A stretch of 64,000 bases of DNA, from positions 1 to 64,000 of the forward strand of contig BPQB01000023.1 of the NCBI GenBank assembly GCA_019973155.2, read 5' to 3'. Below the pieces are notes generated by a model, which saw nothing but the letters and a program-made list of their open reading frames with translations, ran no database searches and was not told where the DNA came from. Within the stretch, counting starts at the first letter, position 1, and the number at the start of each line of letters is the position of its first letter. The translations under genes and the position numbers were made by a program. Positions 15,540 to 26,770 of the stretch are shown piece after piece. Source of the DNA: Phanerochaete sordida. Taxonomy: Eukaryota; Basidiomycota; Agaricomycetes; Polyporales; Phanerochaetaceae.

Positions 15540-17712
15540 ATGCCCTCCGTCCTTTACGCCTCCGCCGTTCGCGAGGCACACGACGGCTTCACGCTATCCA
15601 TGACCGCTCGACATACGCTCAATATCGGCGAAGAGGGGCCTAAGGTGTACAATGCAAAGGGGCGAATCCCCAATATCGACATTCTCCTACGGGGAGACCT
15701 CGTTCTTTGTCTCTGCGGGATAGCAAATGGCCGGCCAGTGCCATCCTCTGGTGTAAAGTCCTCAGCACCAGCGAAGCGTCTTCACGCCTATTTGAGCGCG
15801 GTGCGTCGGAGATAAGACTTCCTGTACTTCTCTCTTAGCCGTAATGCCGCAGAACGCGAGTGCTTTGGGCATCAGTACAGTCTCCGAGCTCTATGTCGAT
15901 GACGATGAAGTCACAAAAGGTCCTTTCCATCACTCGGCTCGCGCTGGCTGCTCTGAATTCTTGCAGTAAATCTGTCGCCGTCAGCTCCATACGAACCCGA
16001 AGCAGGTTATCCAGCAGCCTACCTTTCCACTGTCGCCGTCACGTTCGTATTTTACACCAAAGACACAGCTCCAGGTAGCGTGACTGCCATTCGCGGGCGA
16101 ATATTCTATCTGCTAAGCTTCCGCTACTATAGACGGCGACATTTTTACAGAGCAAGTGTTTTTGCCGTTCGGAGCAGCACTCGACAGATTGGTAGATAAA
16201 TTCGCCACCCTGCATTTAGCCAGGCAGGTTTCCCCCGTTGACTTCCAAATGGTCTCTGTCCATTAACGATGAACTCGTAGGCGATATCCGTTAATTTTCG
16301 GACCCTTGCGCCGCGCGAGTCTCGACCCATCTCACTGACTGTGATATAGGCTCATTATATGCTGCAGAAACTACAAGCGGAACGGTCGTACTGCCTACCC
16401 ATCTCCAATAGCGTTGTGCGGATTTCGGAGCGATCTCCGAACGCTCACTTCCGAGCCGAGGTTACGAGGTTACTCGCTGTAAGTTCTCAGCCCTGACCTT
16501 CGATCTCGATGTGACTAACAGTGTGCATACACCCAGCGTTTGGATCGGAAACTATCGAAGGAGGCGCAGAGCCTGAGCAGTGCCTACTGTCAGCATGCGG
16601 AGATCGATGAGGACGAAGTGCGCCTTTCTCCCTCAGCAGCCCTAGATGCCGACGTAAAGGGCACTATTCCCTGCACTCTGTCGCGCATCCTCCGTTCTCA
16701 TGTCCGTTCGCCGCGCTTCAAGGTTTGTCTAGGTTGCCGCAGAGCGTGGTGTTTTCTTCAGTCTTATCACCGCTTTGTAGGGTACCGGCTCCACCGCAAA
16801 GCGTGCCGACGAGAGTGAACTCCCAGACGATTTCCCTTTCGTAGAGATCGACGACCGTTCTGTGGCCATGCCGCCTCTGCCGAAAGCCTTCCAGGCGATA
16901 CCCTGGGACGACCTGCCGCTCGGTCTGTCTGGCTCGACTCTCGACGGTACCAGCCCTGGCTGCCCTGCTATGGACGCCTCCACCTTGCCGTCTGCTAACG
17001 GCCGTTCTTTACTTGCTATACTTGACGACGTCAGTGACTCAGATAATGTGGATCGTGCTATCCTGGACAACCCTCTCGGTGACGGCACTGCTTCTGACAG
17101 CGATGGAAACTGGGAGCTTGGCGACGTTGATACTCCGTGCGAATCTGACTGCCTATACGAAGGCACCTCAGAGGACGAGCCAAGTAGCCCTATCTGTTCC
17201 CGAGATAGCTCGCAGTCAGATACATTGGACGTAAGTCCTGGGAGCCCTAGTTTTCGCTTCCGTCTGACAGGTGGAGTTTCTAGACGCCGAGCCAGAGCCA
17301 GCGGGACACGTTCGCCGACGAGCTCGTCCTTCGTGATGACCCTATGGACCTCTGGACAGACAGCTGCCAATTCAGTCCCACTGCCCTCGATATCCCTACT
17401 AAAATTTCGGAACTGTATCTCGGGAACGAAGACCTGCTGGACTCAGACGACGACCTGCCCGTGAACGACGGCGAACGATGCCCTATACCTCGCTCAGCTG
17501 ACGCCGCGGACATCTTCGAGACGCTATTTGACCCCGATGACCTGCCGCCGCTGCCCACCCATTCAAATCAGCTAACTCCCGAGCTACGCTGGATCCTGTA
17601 TGGCGATGACGACGACGAGCTGCTTCCAATAGCAACGGAGGATGAGGACGGCTGCTTCGACGGGGACGGGGACCTCCTAATGGACGAGGATGCTGCGCAT
17701 TTCATTCTGTGA
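15540..17712 (+). CDS. Unrecognised protein with acidic C-terminal half
   Basis: I do not recognise this protein. It is built from about nine exons that join in frame from ATG 15540 to the TGA at 17710. The N-terminal part looks like a compact folded domain (ARHTLNIGEEGPKVYNAKG, then DILLRGDLVLCLCGIANG, and a strand-rich segment FVFYTKDTAPDGDIFTEQVF). The second half is long, very rich in Asp, Glu, Ser and Pro, and presumably disordered. No signal peptide or transmembrane segment is seen. It shares a 230-bp divergent promoter with PKC1 and is convergent with the Cep57-domain gene. Fold comparison would be the way to place it. Confidence 0.7.
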
Positions 17713-18063
17713 CGCATGTTTGTGTAATCGTTGCACCGCACCGCATGCAAATCGTTCAAATTCAGCTTGACTTGGCTCCGTGTATCAGCGCGTCCGCAGC
17801 ACCCTTGGCGTGCGTGAGGCAATTGTTCGCCGTCGCGGCTGTCACAGCGACCCCACGACGGAAATGGAGTAGGAAGGGCTGATTTATGCGTGTCGTGTGT
17901 AGTTCACAATATCTGCAGGAGGCAGGGAGGTGTCCATTCAAGAAGAGGAATAGAAGAAGTACAGTAATGAACATGAAAGAAGAAGTTGTGTCGCCCTTGC
18001 GCGGACGTACGCCACGGGAACTCGTACACACAAGATAACACAGGGCCAATTGTCGACGTAGCG
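17713..18063. other. Convergent intergenic region
   Basis: This is the 3' flank of two converging genes; no coding signal is seen. Confidence 0.5.
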
Positions 18064-21000
18064 CTATGATTGTTGTTGTCGGACCCCTTGCGAACGCACC
18101 CAGGCTGACGTGCTCGTTGGCATGCCGCTCGCAGCCGCCTCTCGTACAGGCTTGTCGCCATAAGTTAGAAGATCGTACAGAGACGCGATCTGGTCTCCCT
18201 GTAAGACAAAAGACGCGGTTAGTCGAATGCGCAGCCAGAACGTGAAGAACACAAGCCTTTTGTTCGAGAACATCGATCACCTCGCGCAGGTGTTCTGCGA
18301 GCACGTTACGCTTCGCGACGTTCGACACGGGGTCTATGTCCTTGTACTGATCCGCCAACTCGATGTATATCCTGCATTCAGAGTTCAGAACCGTTCGTGA
18401 ACAGATATCATGCGCAGAACATACCCCTTATAATGCGTGAAGTCGTCCTCGAGCTCTCGCAGGACCCTCGTAAGCACCGTCTGGGGTGGCAACGCGTCGT
18501 CCGCACGCCCCTTGCCCTTCTTCGCGCGGCCCTCATCCGCACCCTCAACGAAGCCCTCGTCCTCGGCGGCGTGGTGCAGGTGCTGTGCTGCGGACCATGT
18601 CGCCTTGCGCTGCTGGCGCGTAGCGGCTGCGCGCGCACGCCGATTGCACACCGTGCACGTGTCCGCGTTGTGGTCCGGCGCGGAGAAGAAGAGCTTCTCG
18701 AGGTATTCGCCCCGGATCTGTGGGAAGGGGGCCTCGGCGGGTGCTGCCGCTGCTGAAGCAGCTGTGGGTTTTGACGGGCCCGGGACCTGCCGCGGTCGGT
18801 GCTCGGGAGAAGCGGCGCGTGGAACCGTCGCTGGGTCTCGCGAATATGCAGACGATGGGATAGGAGCGGCGGGTCTTCGGGCGGGAGCTTCTCTGCCTGC
18901 ACTACGAACCGACGTGTTGGAACCTCTGCTTCGTGGACGCGATGGAGGCGTGTCGTCGCCAGAGCCGTCACTGTCGGTGTGATATCCCCTCGCGCGCCCC
19001 GCAGCGAAAGACGGCTCGACCATGGAGTTTGCTGAAGCAGACCCTGAGCGCTCGAAGCGGCGTTCCGAAACTTCTTCAGAAATGCGGGTAAGTTCTGCTG
19101 ATTCAAGCCAAGGTCGCCTGCCTGTGCCGGCATCTAAGGGCGAAGAGCCGACTGTAGCAAGGTCAGTGCGATCGGCGGAACGTGGGTGGCGGCGAAGCGG
19201 CGATGGACGAGGAGAGGGGGAAGAGTGGCCAGCGGACGACTCGTCGCCTGAGTTTGATTCGTTGTCGGCTAGGTGCTCCTCGCCATGACCCCCAGCTACT
19301 GCTCCATCCTGTACCCTCATGTCGAGTTCAATGAGGGACTGGGAGTGCGAATGGTCCAATGAGCGAGACCGGTCCATAGACTGCTCCCTTGCCTCCTTCC
19401 TCTCCTTGAGACCCTCCTCCACAACGCCACGCAACACCTCGACCTCGCCTGCGAGACGCTCGACCTCCTGGCGTAGCTGGTTGATCTCGTAGCTCTTCTC
19501 CTTGAGAGCCCTGACATCCGAATCCCGCAATGTCCGGAGCTCTTGTAGTAAACGTGAGTGGTCAGAGAGCTCGGAAGTTAGACGCGTCAGATGCGAGCGT
19601 AGTGTAGTTATGAGAGCTTCGAGAGCTGCCCACGCCATAATCAGCAGCATGAAAAGCTAGCCAATAGACGCCACAAACCTTTCTTCTCCTCGACAGCCTC
19701 CTTGTACCTTCGGATATCTTCGTCGGTCTCCGCAGGTTCAGGTTGCTTGGGCGCTTTCGCGCGAGTATGGCGGGCTGCTCTCTCCTGTGGTGCCTGATGG
19801 TCGAACTCTTCCCGCTCGAGGACTTTGGTGCGTTCCTTGGCAACTTCCCTTTTGCACTCCTCGAGCTCAAGCTCGAGCTCGCGGACGCGTCTACGGGATA
19901 TACTATTCTCAGTTTCCAGGTGCGCGATCTTGGACTGAACGACGTTGAGGGTAGTCGCAAGTCGCACTGCGAGACCCATGAGCCAATTTGTGATATATTT
20001 AATACCTTGCACATACCGTCAATCTCGCGATCATCCTTGCCGGCGTAGCCCTTGTATTCTAGACCCAATTTCATCGGAGATCCGATAGCACTTGTAAGAC
20101 CAGTAACGTCAGGAAGGTAAAGCTTCCCGTTCTTGTATGGCGTCCGCACGCCCGGGTTACGCGGAGCCGGTGCGCGAATAGGGTTGTGGTCCTGCAGATC
20201 TATCACGACGTTCCTCAGCGGCACTTTCGCGTTCTTCGTGCCCTTGCGTTCCCGCGCAGTGCTCTGTGCAAGGGGCCCTGTGTGTAACTCAAAGTCTTTC
20301 GCGGCGCCGCGCGCGAGGTTCGCAAACCGGCCGTACATGTCGTCGTGTGGGGGAGTGGGAGGATGGATGTTCACCTCCGGTTCGAGCGGGGCATAGGAAA
20401 GCGACTGCTGGGCGTAGGATCCGCGGCTACGCGACCTTGGGGTCGGAACGTCGTCTTCAGGATCGCTCTCCACGATGGCAGCGTGGCGACGCGTCGATGG
20501 TGCTTTCGGCTGACGGGTGGTTGCGGAACGGCCTTTACCAGGCGCAGGAAGGTGTGCAATGGGCGACTGGGGGCGGCGAGGCCGTTTCGGAGAGAAGGCG
20601 ACGTGGTTCAAGGCATCTGAAAGTTTGGGACGTGGTGATAGGGGAGTATTGGGACGTGACGAACTTGATGCTGTGCTGGGTGAACGGATGCTGGCGGTAG
20701 GAAGAGGGACGTGGCCTGTTTGGAATACTTCGTCGAGTTCGGCGCTATCTTCGACGACGAGTGGGTCATTAAATTCTACGGTTGCGGAGGCCTGTAGGAA
20801 TGACGACATGTAAGACGGGACGTAGGCACTGCTTCGACAAGCCGCGTAGCGTTCCCATGGCCATGCATCAAGTGGCGAAGACACTCACAAAATGTCTGGA
20901 CCGCGTCAGGTTGGGGTCAAGTGCAGAGAAGTCGGCGTTGAAGCCAGCGATAATGCCCGTCAGTGGGCGATCGGGGTCGTACTCTGCCCCGCTCATGCTC

Positions 21001-21380
21001 ACGTCGCGGCGAGCCCCCCTCCCTGCAAGCCCTGCACTGATGGTCAACGCGCTTGCATGGTGCGCGGCAGTTGATATCGTGCGATTTCCATACGGGCTGA
21101 TACCATTCTCATCGTCGCCTGTGCGGTACGACCAGGGGTGGTACTGGCTCTCGTCCTCTGGGTCAAGATGGTCTCTGGACATGTGGTCGAAGGAGGCAAA
21201 GCCTTCGAAGGGCCCGGGTCCTGGGTTGCGTCTGGGGTACTCGACGTCTGAGTCGCCTGGCGTCGATGAGAGATGCAGGGAGAGATCAGTGTGCTGGAGG
21301 TTCTGTTCCAGTTGGATGCGATTTTGCTCGAGTTCGTCGCCTCGGATGCTGAACTCTAGCGAGCCCGACCGCACAGACAT
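18064..21380 (-). CDS. Cep57 microtubule-binding-domain protein (Ppc89-like spindle pole body component)
   Basis: The C terminus matches the Cep57 microtubule-binding domain: LPPQTVLTRVLRELEDDF, then an intron, then YIELADQYKDIDPVSNVAKR and AEHLREVIDVLEQKGDQIAS. In fission yeast Ppc89 carries this domain and is an essential spindle pole body scaffold. The start is ATG 21378-21380. The N-terminal third is Ser/Pro rich and presumably disordered. A central coiled coil runs across two exons (IAHLETENSISRRRVRELEL; then the leucine heptads around EINQLRQEVERLAGEVEVLR). A CTVCNRR pair of cysteines lies just before the C-terminal domain. The role in spindle pole or microtubule anchoring is inferred from the domain. 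Only 184 bp separate its start from ORC2. Confidence 0.82.
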
Positions 21381-21501
21381 ATATCAGGTGTCGCCGAGTG
21401 GGTTTGATGTGAGATAGTGCGGAAGGATAGACAAGAGAGTGAAGGCGGCTGGCGAGACGAACCAAGTCGCGAAACCCGCCCGACGCTGAACAAGGTCTGT
21501 C

Positions 21502-21511
21502 GTCACGTGAC
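21502..21511. promoter_or_regulatory. GTCACGTGAC palindrome between Cep57-domain gene and ORC2
   Basis: A perfect ten-base palindrome with a CACGTG core lies 54 bp before the ORC2 start and about 120 bp before the divergent Cep57-domain start. It is identical to the core of the palindrome upstream of MPS1. Binding by a bHLH factor is inference. Confidence 0.45.
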
Positions 21512-21564
21512 CGCCGCATAGCGGCCACAACACCTGCCGGCCTCTTCGTTTCGTTATTGCAACC

Positions 21565-22809
21565 ATGTCGTCCAGCGAAGGCTCTCTTTCCGAGGGAGAG
21601 CTCTCAGATGATCTCGGCTATGGCCACAATACGTTTGCAACGACCTCTTTTGACCAGTATTTTGTACGGAACTACAAATCAACGCGCACTTCCAAGAACG
21701 TCTTCTCGGACCTCCTGACACCTCTCACAGCTGAGCAGTACACCTCGGCCGTCACAAAATCTACATACAAGAAGGACATTGAAGTACCATGGCTTGGCCC
21801 GGGACGCGATTTGCTGCTCTCTCGCTTCCTGCTGCAGCTCGAAGAAGGCTTCAATCTGCTGCTCTACGGTGCGGGGTCTAAGCGAGAGGTGCTGAACGCA
21901 CTTGCGAAGCGGATACACAAGAGACGAAGGAGCGTCCTCGTCGTCAACGCTTTTCACCCAGGCTTCACGATCAAGGACCTCGTCGCGTCCATCGAGAGCA
22001 TACCGGCTCTGCAAGACAGCGAAGCGGCTCAGGCCTCCGGGTCAGGCATCGAGGCACAGACGCGACGAATACACCGGTTCTTCGCGTCCTCGGAGCAGGA
22101 GCTCTACCTCACCATCCACAACATCGACGCGCCCGCGCTGCGCAAGCCGCAGGCGCAGTCCTGCCTGTCCATCCTCGCGGGCAACCCCCGGATCCACATC
22201 GCCGCGTCCGTCGACAACATCGCCTTCCCGCAGCTGTGGTCCCTCACGGAGCTCTTCGCGCACAAGTCCGTGCACGGCCCCGACGACGCCACGGCGCCCG
22301 CGCGAGGCTACGCCTGGCTCTTCCACGACGTCACGACGCTCGCGCCGTACGACTTCGAGACCGCGCACGCAGACCGCGCGTCGATCAAGGGCGCGTCGCC
22401 GGCCGCGGCCGCGCGCGCGCAGAAGGACGTCCCGGGCACGAGCGCGGCGGGGCTCGTGACGGAGGTCGCCGCCCGCCACATTCTTGTGTCCGTGACGCAG
22501 AAGGCGAAGAAGCTCTTTGTGCTCCTCGGCGCGCGCCAGCTCGAGAACGCGGCTGCGGTCGAGGCGGCGGGTGGCGCGTCGCAGGACCCGCAGCAGGTTG
22601 CGTTCGACTACAGCATGCTTTTCAACGCCGCGCGCGAGAACTTCGTCGCGACGAACGACACGGCGATGCGCGCGCTCATGGCGGAGTTCAAGGATCACGG
22701 GCTTATGGTGTCGGTCACGCTGAGCTCGGGAGGAGAGGCGATATGGATACCACTCAGGAAAGATGCGTTGACGAAGCTTGTACAGGAGATGGCGGAGCAA
22801 TCCAAATAG
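21565..22809 (+). CDS. ORC2: Origin recognition complex subunit 2
   Basis: Orc2 is part of the six-subunit ORC that marks replication origins and loads the MCM helicase. This is a 414-residue protein encoded by a single uninterrupted exon, unusual among its intron-rich neighbours. The N terminus is short, acidic and Ser-rich. The family core begins at FDQYFVRNYKSTRTSKNVFSDL-type sequence and continues through the AAA-like domain, whose nucleotide loop is degenerate (FNLLLYGAGSKREVLNAL). A helical segment (RENFVATNDTAMRALMAEFKDHGL) forms the C-terminal winged-helix region. It is shorter than human ORC2 because the disordered N-terminal extension is missing or reduced. Confidence 0.95.
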   Translation: MSSSEGSLSEGELSDDLGYGHNTFATTSFDQYFVRNYKSTRTSKNVFSDLLTPLTAEQYTSAVTKSTYKKDIEVPWLGPGRDLLLSRFLLQLEEGFNLLLYGAGSKREVLNALAKRIHKRRRSVLVVNAFHPGFTIKDLVASIESIPALQDSEAAQASGSGIEAQTRRIHRFFASSEQELYLTIHNIDAPALRKPQAQSCLSILAGNPRIHIAASVDNIAFPQLWSLTELFAHKSVHGPDDATAPARGYAWLFHDVTTLAPYDFETAHADRASIKGASPAAAARAQKDVPGTSAAGLVTEVAARHILVSVTQKAKKLFVLLGARQLENAAAVEAAGGASQDPQQVAFDYSMLFNAARENFVATNDTAMRALMAEFKDHGLMVSVTLSSGGEAIWIPLRKDALTKLVQEMAEQSK

Positions 22810-22930
22810 ACATTTCCTTCCTGCTTCATCGCGCGCGAGACGGGCTCTGAACGGCATAAATCCATATTATATATCAGCTGCCTCACCAAGAAAATGATTA
22901 CATCGCTAGGATAACGGATAACCAGGCATT

Positions 22931-24563
22931 TTAGTAGATGTAGGGGAAGATGCGGTATGGGACCAGCTGCTTGTACTTGTGCCAGTCGTCGCCATATCTG
23001 CGGACAAGGTTCAGTATCACAGTATCCAGGCGAGCACGCGCGACTTACTTCTTCTCGCAGTTCTCGTCGTCACGGTATTGGCGGTGCATGAGAAGCACCA
23101 GGAAGTAGGAGACGTAGAAGTAGGTCACGGGGGTCTCGAAACCGGTGGGCAGAGACCAAGCCAGAGCCATCAGAAGGTCGCCACTGTGAGTGATATTGAG
23201 TGTATTGTAAGACGCGAGAATGGGAGCGACTTACAGGTAGTTGGGGTGGCGGCACATGCCCCACCAACCCTCAATGAGCAGCTTGGTGCCCCGCTGGGTA
23301 GTCAAGGTCTTGAGGTCTGCGATGGTGTCTCGTCAGCGCTATGAGTTCACGCCGAATTCAGCTGTTACGCACTCTTGGGGTTCTTGCCGTTGCGGAAATC
23401 GTTCTTCTCGCCGTTGGCGGAGCGGAAGACCCAGTAGCCGGTGAAGTTGACGAGGACGATGAGGGCCGTGTGGATCGGGCCGAGCTCCACCTGCTTGAAC
23501 ACGAGGTAGCGGGCCTGCAGCGAGTACACGAAGGGTACCCAGGCGAGGTCGCCGATGGCGAGCATGAAGCCGAAACCATCGGTGGTGATGTCCATCGTCG
23601 TGAAGATTGCGGGCTACAGTGCGCCCATGAGAGAATGCTTTAGCCGCGCGATCAGTGAGACGCACCTCGTTGTACAGGCCGTCCGCGACATAGAGGAGCT
23701 GGAAGAGGATGACGAGCCACATCGAGTCGGTGATGTCGGTGACCTTCCCGCCACGGCGGACGGCCTGTTCGCACGCCATGCTGATGTCGATGAGAGCCCA
23801 GAGTATGAGGCCTGGGCGGAGCTCGTTGAAAGACTTGATGTCGAACGAGCCAATTGATGGGTTGAGCTCGCGACCGATGAAGAACTAGAAGCAGCAGGCT
23901 GGGTTAGAACGGCCAGGTGGATAGGAGACATGAGGTCTGCGTACGTCGTAGATAGGGTTGCCCGTGTTCCCGCCCAGGGCCAGTAACTTATTGCCGAGGT
24001 ACGACGAGATGTAGCAGTAGAGGGCTTGGAAGATGGCCATGAGGACAGAGGCGGTGACGAGGCCGACCCAGTGCTCGTAGATGTACGTGAAGGACTGGGG
24101 GCCAAAACGCGTGATGACACCAGCGACGATACCCATGGTCAACAAGAACGTCGAGAAAGCTTTGCGGGCATCGTAAGTATGTGCGATAGCGAGAGGTGGC
24201 TATGTGCGCACCGTTGATTTTATACTTCTTCTTTGTACCATCCCGCATCGTCGTTCCCTCCACCCAGTCTCCTGGCAGGACGAGCCAGCAAACGACACAC
24301 CAGAGGTACCATGCAAGGTACACTACCGCCGCTTGCTGGTCCCAAAGAGACTTCCAAAAGTCGAGGCTCTGCAACGAGAGCTTCGCGCTTGGCCAGAGCG
24401 TCGCGACTGGGGGCGGGCAGCCGCCAGAGTGCTCGGAGCAGCCGAAATAGAGGGCATATGTTGTCGCTGGCACGGAAATGGTGATGAAGAGTGTGCCTAG
24501 GGGGCCAAAGAACTCGTAGCCGTGCGTGCGCGGGTTGAGCTCTGCGTTTTTTGTGTCTGCCAT
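22931..24563 (-). CDS. ERG24: Delta(14)-sterol reductase
   Basis: Erg24 reduces the C14-15 double bond of sterol intermediates with NADPH in the ER, in ergosterol synthesis, just after Erg11. The start ATG is at 24561-24563 and the stop at 22931-22933. Family landmarks are the N-terminal [12 protein letters not shown] segment, [34 protein letters not shown], and the C-terminal [24 protein letters not shown] signature followed by [20 protein letters not shown]. Multiple hydrophobic segments fit the eight to ten helices of the family. About six short introns. The FxGREL and N-terminal segment fit Erg24 better than the related C24(28) reductase Erg4. Confidence 0.9.
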
Positions 24564-24980
24564 CGCGGCGGGCGGTCGTGGGGGACGGAGGAGGCTGCAC
24601 GCAACGTTTACAGCTGTTTGGAAAACGATAGGCCGCACCTAAATATTTTTGCGTACAGCAGTTGAAGCTCCGCGGTCGCGTGTCTCGCTCGTGCAGTGCG
24701 CACCGAGGCGGCCGAGCTGCCGCCTCACGTCGCCGCAAGTCACATAGCACGGGGCGCTCATCCAACGGAGTCTGAACCCTGTGCTGGAAAAATAGGAGGG
24801 TGGCCTATCGTTCTCCAAACAGCTGTAAGAGTGTGGGAGGACGCGACGCGCTTGTCGTACGACGCGTTCGATTATTTGTTGCGATATGCCCATTTTTGGG
24901 CCTATCTGCGGTAAACATGCCCGTGATTTCCCCACACGCCACAAAGGGACTCCCACCGCGACTGCGTACCGTCCGCGGCC
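24564..24980. other. ERG24 / CLYBL-like divergent promoter region
   Basis: Both genes are transcribed outward from these 417 bp. The main feature is a near-perfect 27-bp inverted repeat listed separately. No gene is seen inside. Confidence 0.5.
24608..24828. repeat. 27-bp inverted repeat spanning a divergent promoter
   Basis: The left arm, 24608-24634, contains CAGCTGTTTGGAAAACGATA. The right arm, 24802-24828, is its reverse complement with one mismatch (26 of 27). Similarity continues weakly inward for about ten more bases and stops sharply outward. The loop is about 167 bp. It could be a small MITE-like relic or paired regulatory sites; each arm contains the palindromic E-box CAGCTG. Confidence 0.6.
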
Positions 24981-26523
24981 ATGGCGTCCACTCTGCGCCT
25001 GAGACTCGCAAACGTACGACTTTCTCAGGCTGAGGCCAAGCTGACACGGACCAGTGCACAGACATGGCTGCGGTGCGCCCGGGCGTACAGCACGCCAGCT
25101 GCGGCCGCCCCGACTCCCAAGCGTTCCTACCTCTACGGTGCTGTGCATTGCTGTATCGTACGTTTCTCAGCAGATTGACAATACACATGTTTCAGTTCCT
25201 GCGTCGTCCGACCGGACTCTGAACAAATCGCTAGTGACGCAGTCGGATGTCATCGTGTATGACCTCGAGGACAGCGTGCCTCCTACTCGCGCAGACAAGG
25301 ATGGCGCGCGGCATCGTTTATCGCTGTTTATCGCTGTACGTCTGTAGTATCCTACGTCTCATCTTACATCTGAACGTTCTCGTAGGACAAGCTGCGCGAT
25401 GGGTTGCCGCAACCCGAGCGTCTCGCTGTCCGCGTCAACGCCGTGAACACGCCGTTCTTCGAGGCAGACATCTCGCAGGCAGTGAGCTTGCCATTGATTT
25501 TTCACGTCAGGTCCTCCTCTCAATAGCAAAGAAAGCTTGCCCCATCCTGCATACGCACGCTGGTCATCCCTAAAGTCCACTCCGTCCAAGAGCTCGACGC
25601 TGTCTCTGAGCGCGTGCACGCAGCAAACTCCGTACAAGAGACCCCTAACCCGGTGAACATCGTCGCCAGCATTGAGAGCGCCAGGGCGCTATACAACGTG
25701 GGGCAGATTGCGAGCTGGCAGTCGCGATTCGGGCCGCAGCTCGGTGGCAAGCTCACCGCTCTGCTGGTGCGTGGCTCGTTCGACGTGAGGCTGCATGCCA
25801 CCTACTCATAAAAGCGCAGTTTGCTGCAGAAGATTGTATGCATGCCTTGTTTGCATCACTGCACATGAGACTGACCTAAAGTAGACTGCGCTGATACCCA
25901 TATCATCCGGACGAAGACCCGTCAGGAGCTGCTGTACACCCGTTCACAGATTTCCATCACAGCGCGGGTGTTCGGTCTGGAGTCTATCGACATGGCAAGT
26001 TTATTCATTAGATTCCCATTAAATAATCAAGCTGAGAAAGCTGTAAAGGTTTGTGTGGACTACAAGGATCTGGAGTATCTCAAAGACGAATGTGACGACG
26101 GCCGGAGACTAGGTTTCACAGGCAAAGTACGGCGGCACCTTCTCCTTCTCACGCCTTTACTAACAGCGCGCTCAGCAAGCGATTCATCCAGGCCAAGTCG
26201 AAGTGATCCAGTCTTCCTTCCTTCCCAGCGCGAAGGGTACGAATATTCTCCCATGGCTTCCGCGCTCGACTCATCGATTTCCAGAAATTCTGCGTGCGGC
26301 GCGCATCCTGCGTCAGATGGAGAAGGCCCATAGCCAGAAACTCGGAGCTGCAGGGCTCGCGACGGAAGACGGGAGCGTAGAGATGATTGACCAGCCGATG
26401 ATCAAGCAGGTGCGGGCGTATTCAGCGCATCTTTCTCGACGTCAGACTCATGCGAAGCTCCAGGCGGAGAATACCATCCGGATGGCCATCGCGGCAGGCC
26501 TGGAAATACCCAAGGTCGAATAG
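24981..26523 (+). CDS. Citrate lyase beta-like (HpcH/HpaI aldolase) mitochondrial protein
   Basis: This belongs to the CitE/CLYBL family of HpcH/HpaI-type acyl-CoA lyases and synthases. The human member CLYBL makes malate or citramalate from acetyl- or propionyl-CoA and helps clear itaconate-derived metabolites in mitochondria. The N terminus from ATG 24981 is Arg-rich, lacks acidic residues early on (MASTLRLRLANVRL) and contains RAYSTP, consistent with a mitochondrial presequence. Family motifs are SDVIVYDLEDSVPP, IPKVHSVQELD, NIVASIESARAL, AAEDYCADTH and a C-terminal helical segment ending in AIAAGLEIPKVE. About eight introns interrupt it. Substrate specificity cannot be read from the sequence. 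Confidence 0.85.
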
Positions 26524-26770
26524 GCTATGATGTACATATACATGTGACAACGGTGTGCGGGATCTTGGATGACATTCAATTGCGCAGTTGTCACGACCCG
26601 TCACCTTCAGGGCGCCATAGGGCCGCGTGTGGGAGTACGTTGCGTTGTGCACGAGTGGATCTGCGCTTCTTTGCCCGCGGCGACGGTTCCTTACCACGAC
26701 CTGGCCTACAACAGCGGTACGAACATTCTCATCTTCACCCCGACCGTGCTGACCTGAAAACGCAGGGAAC

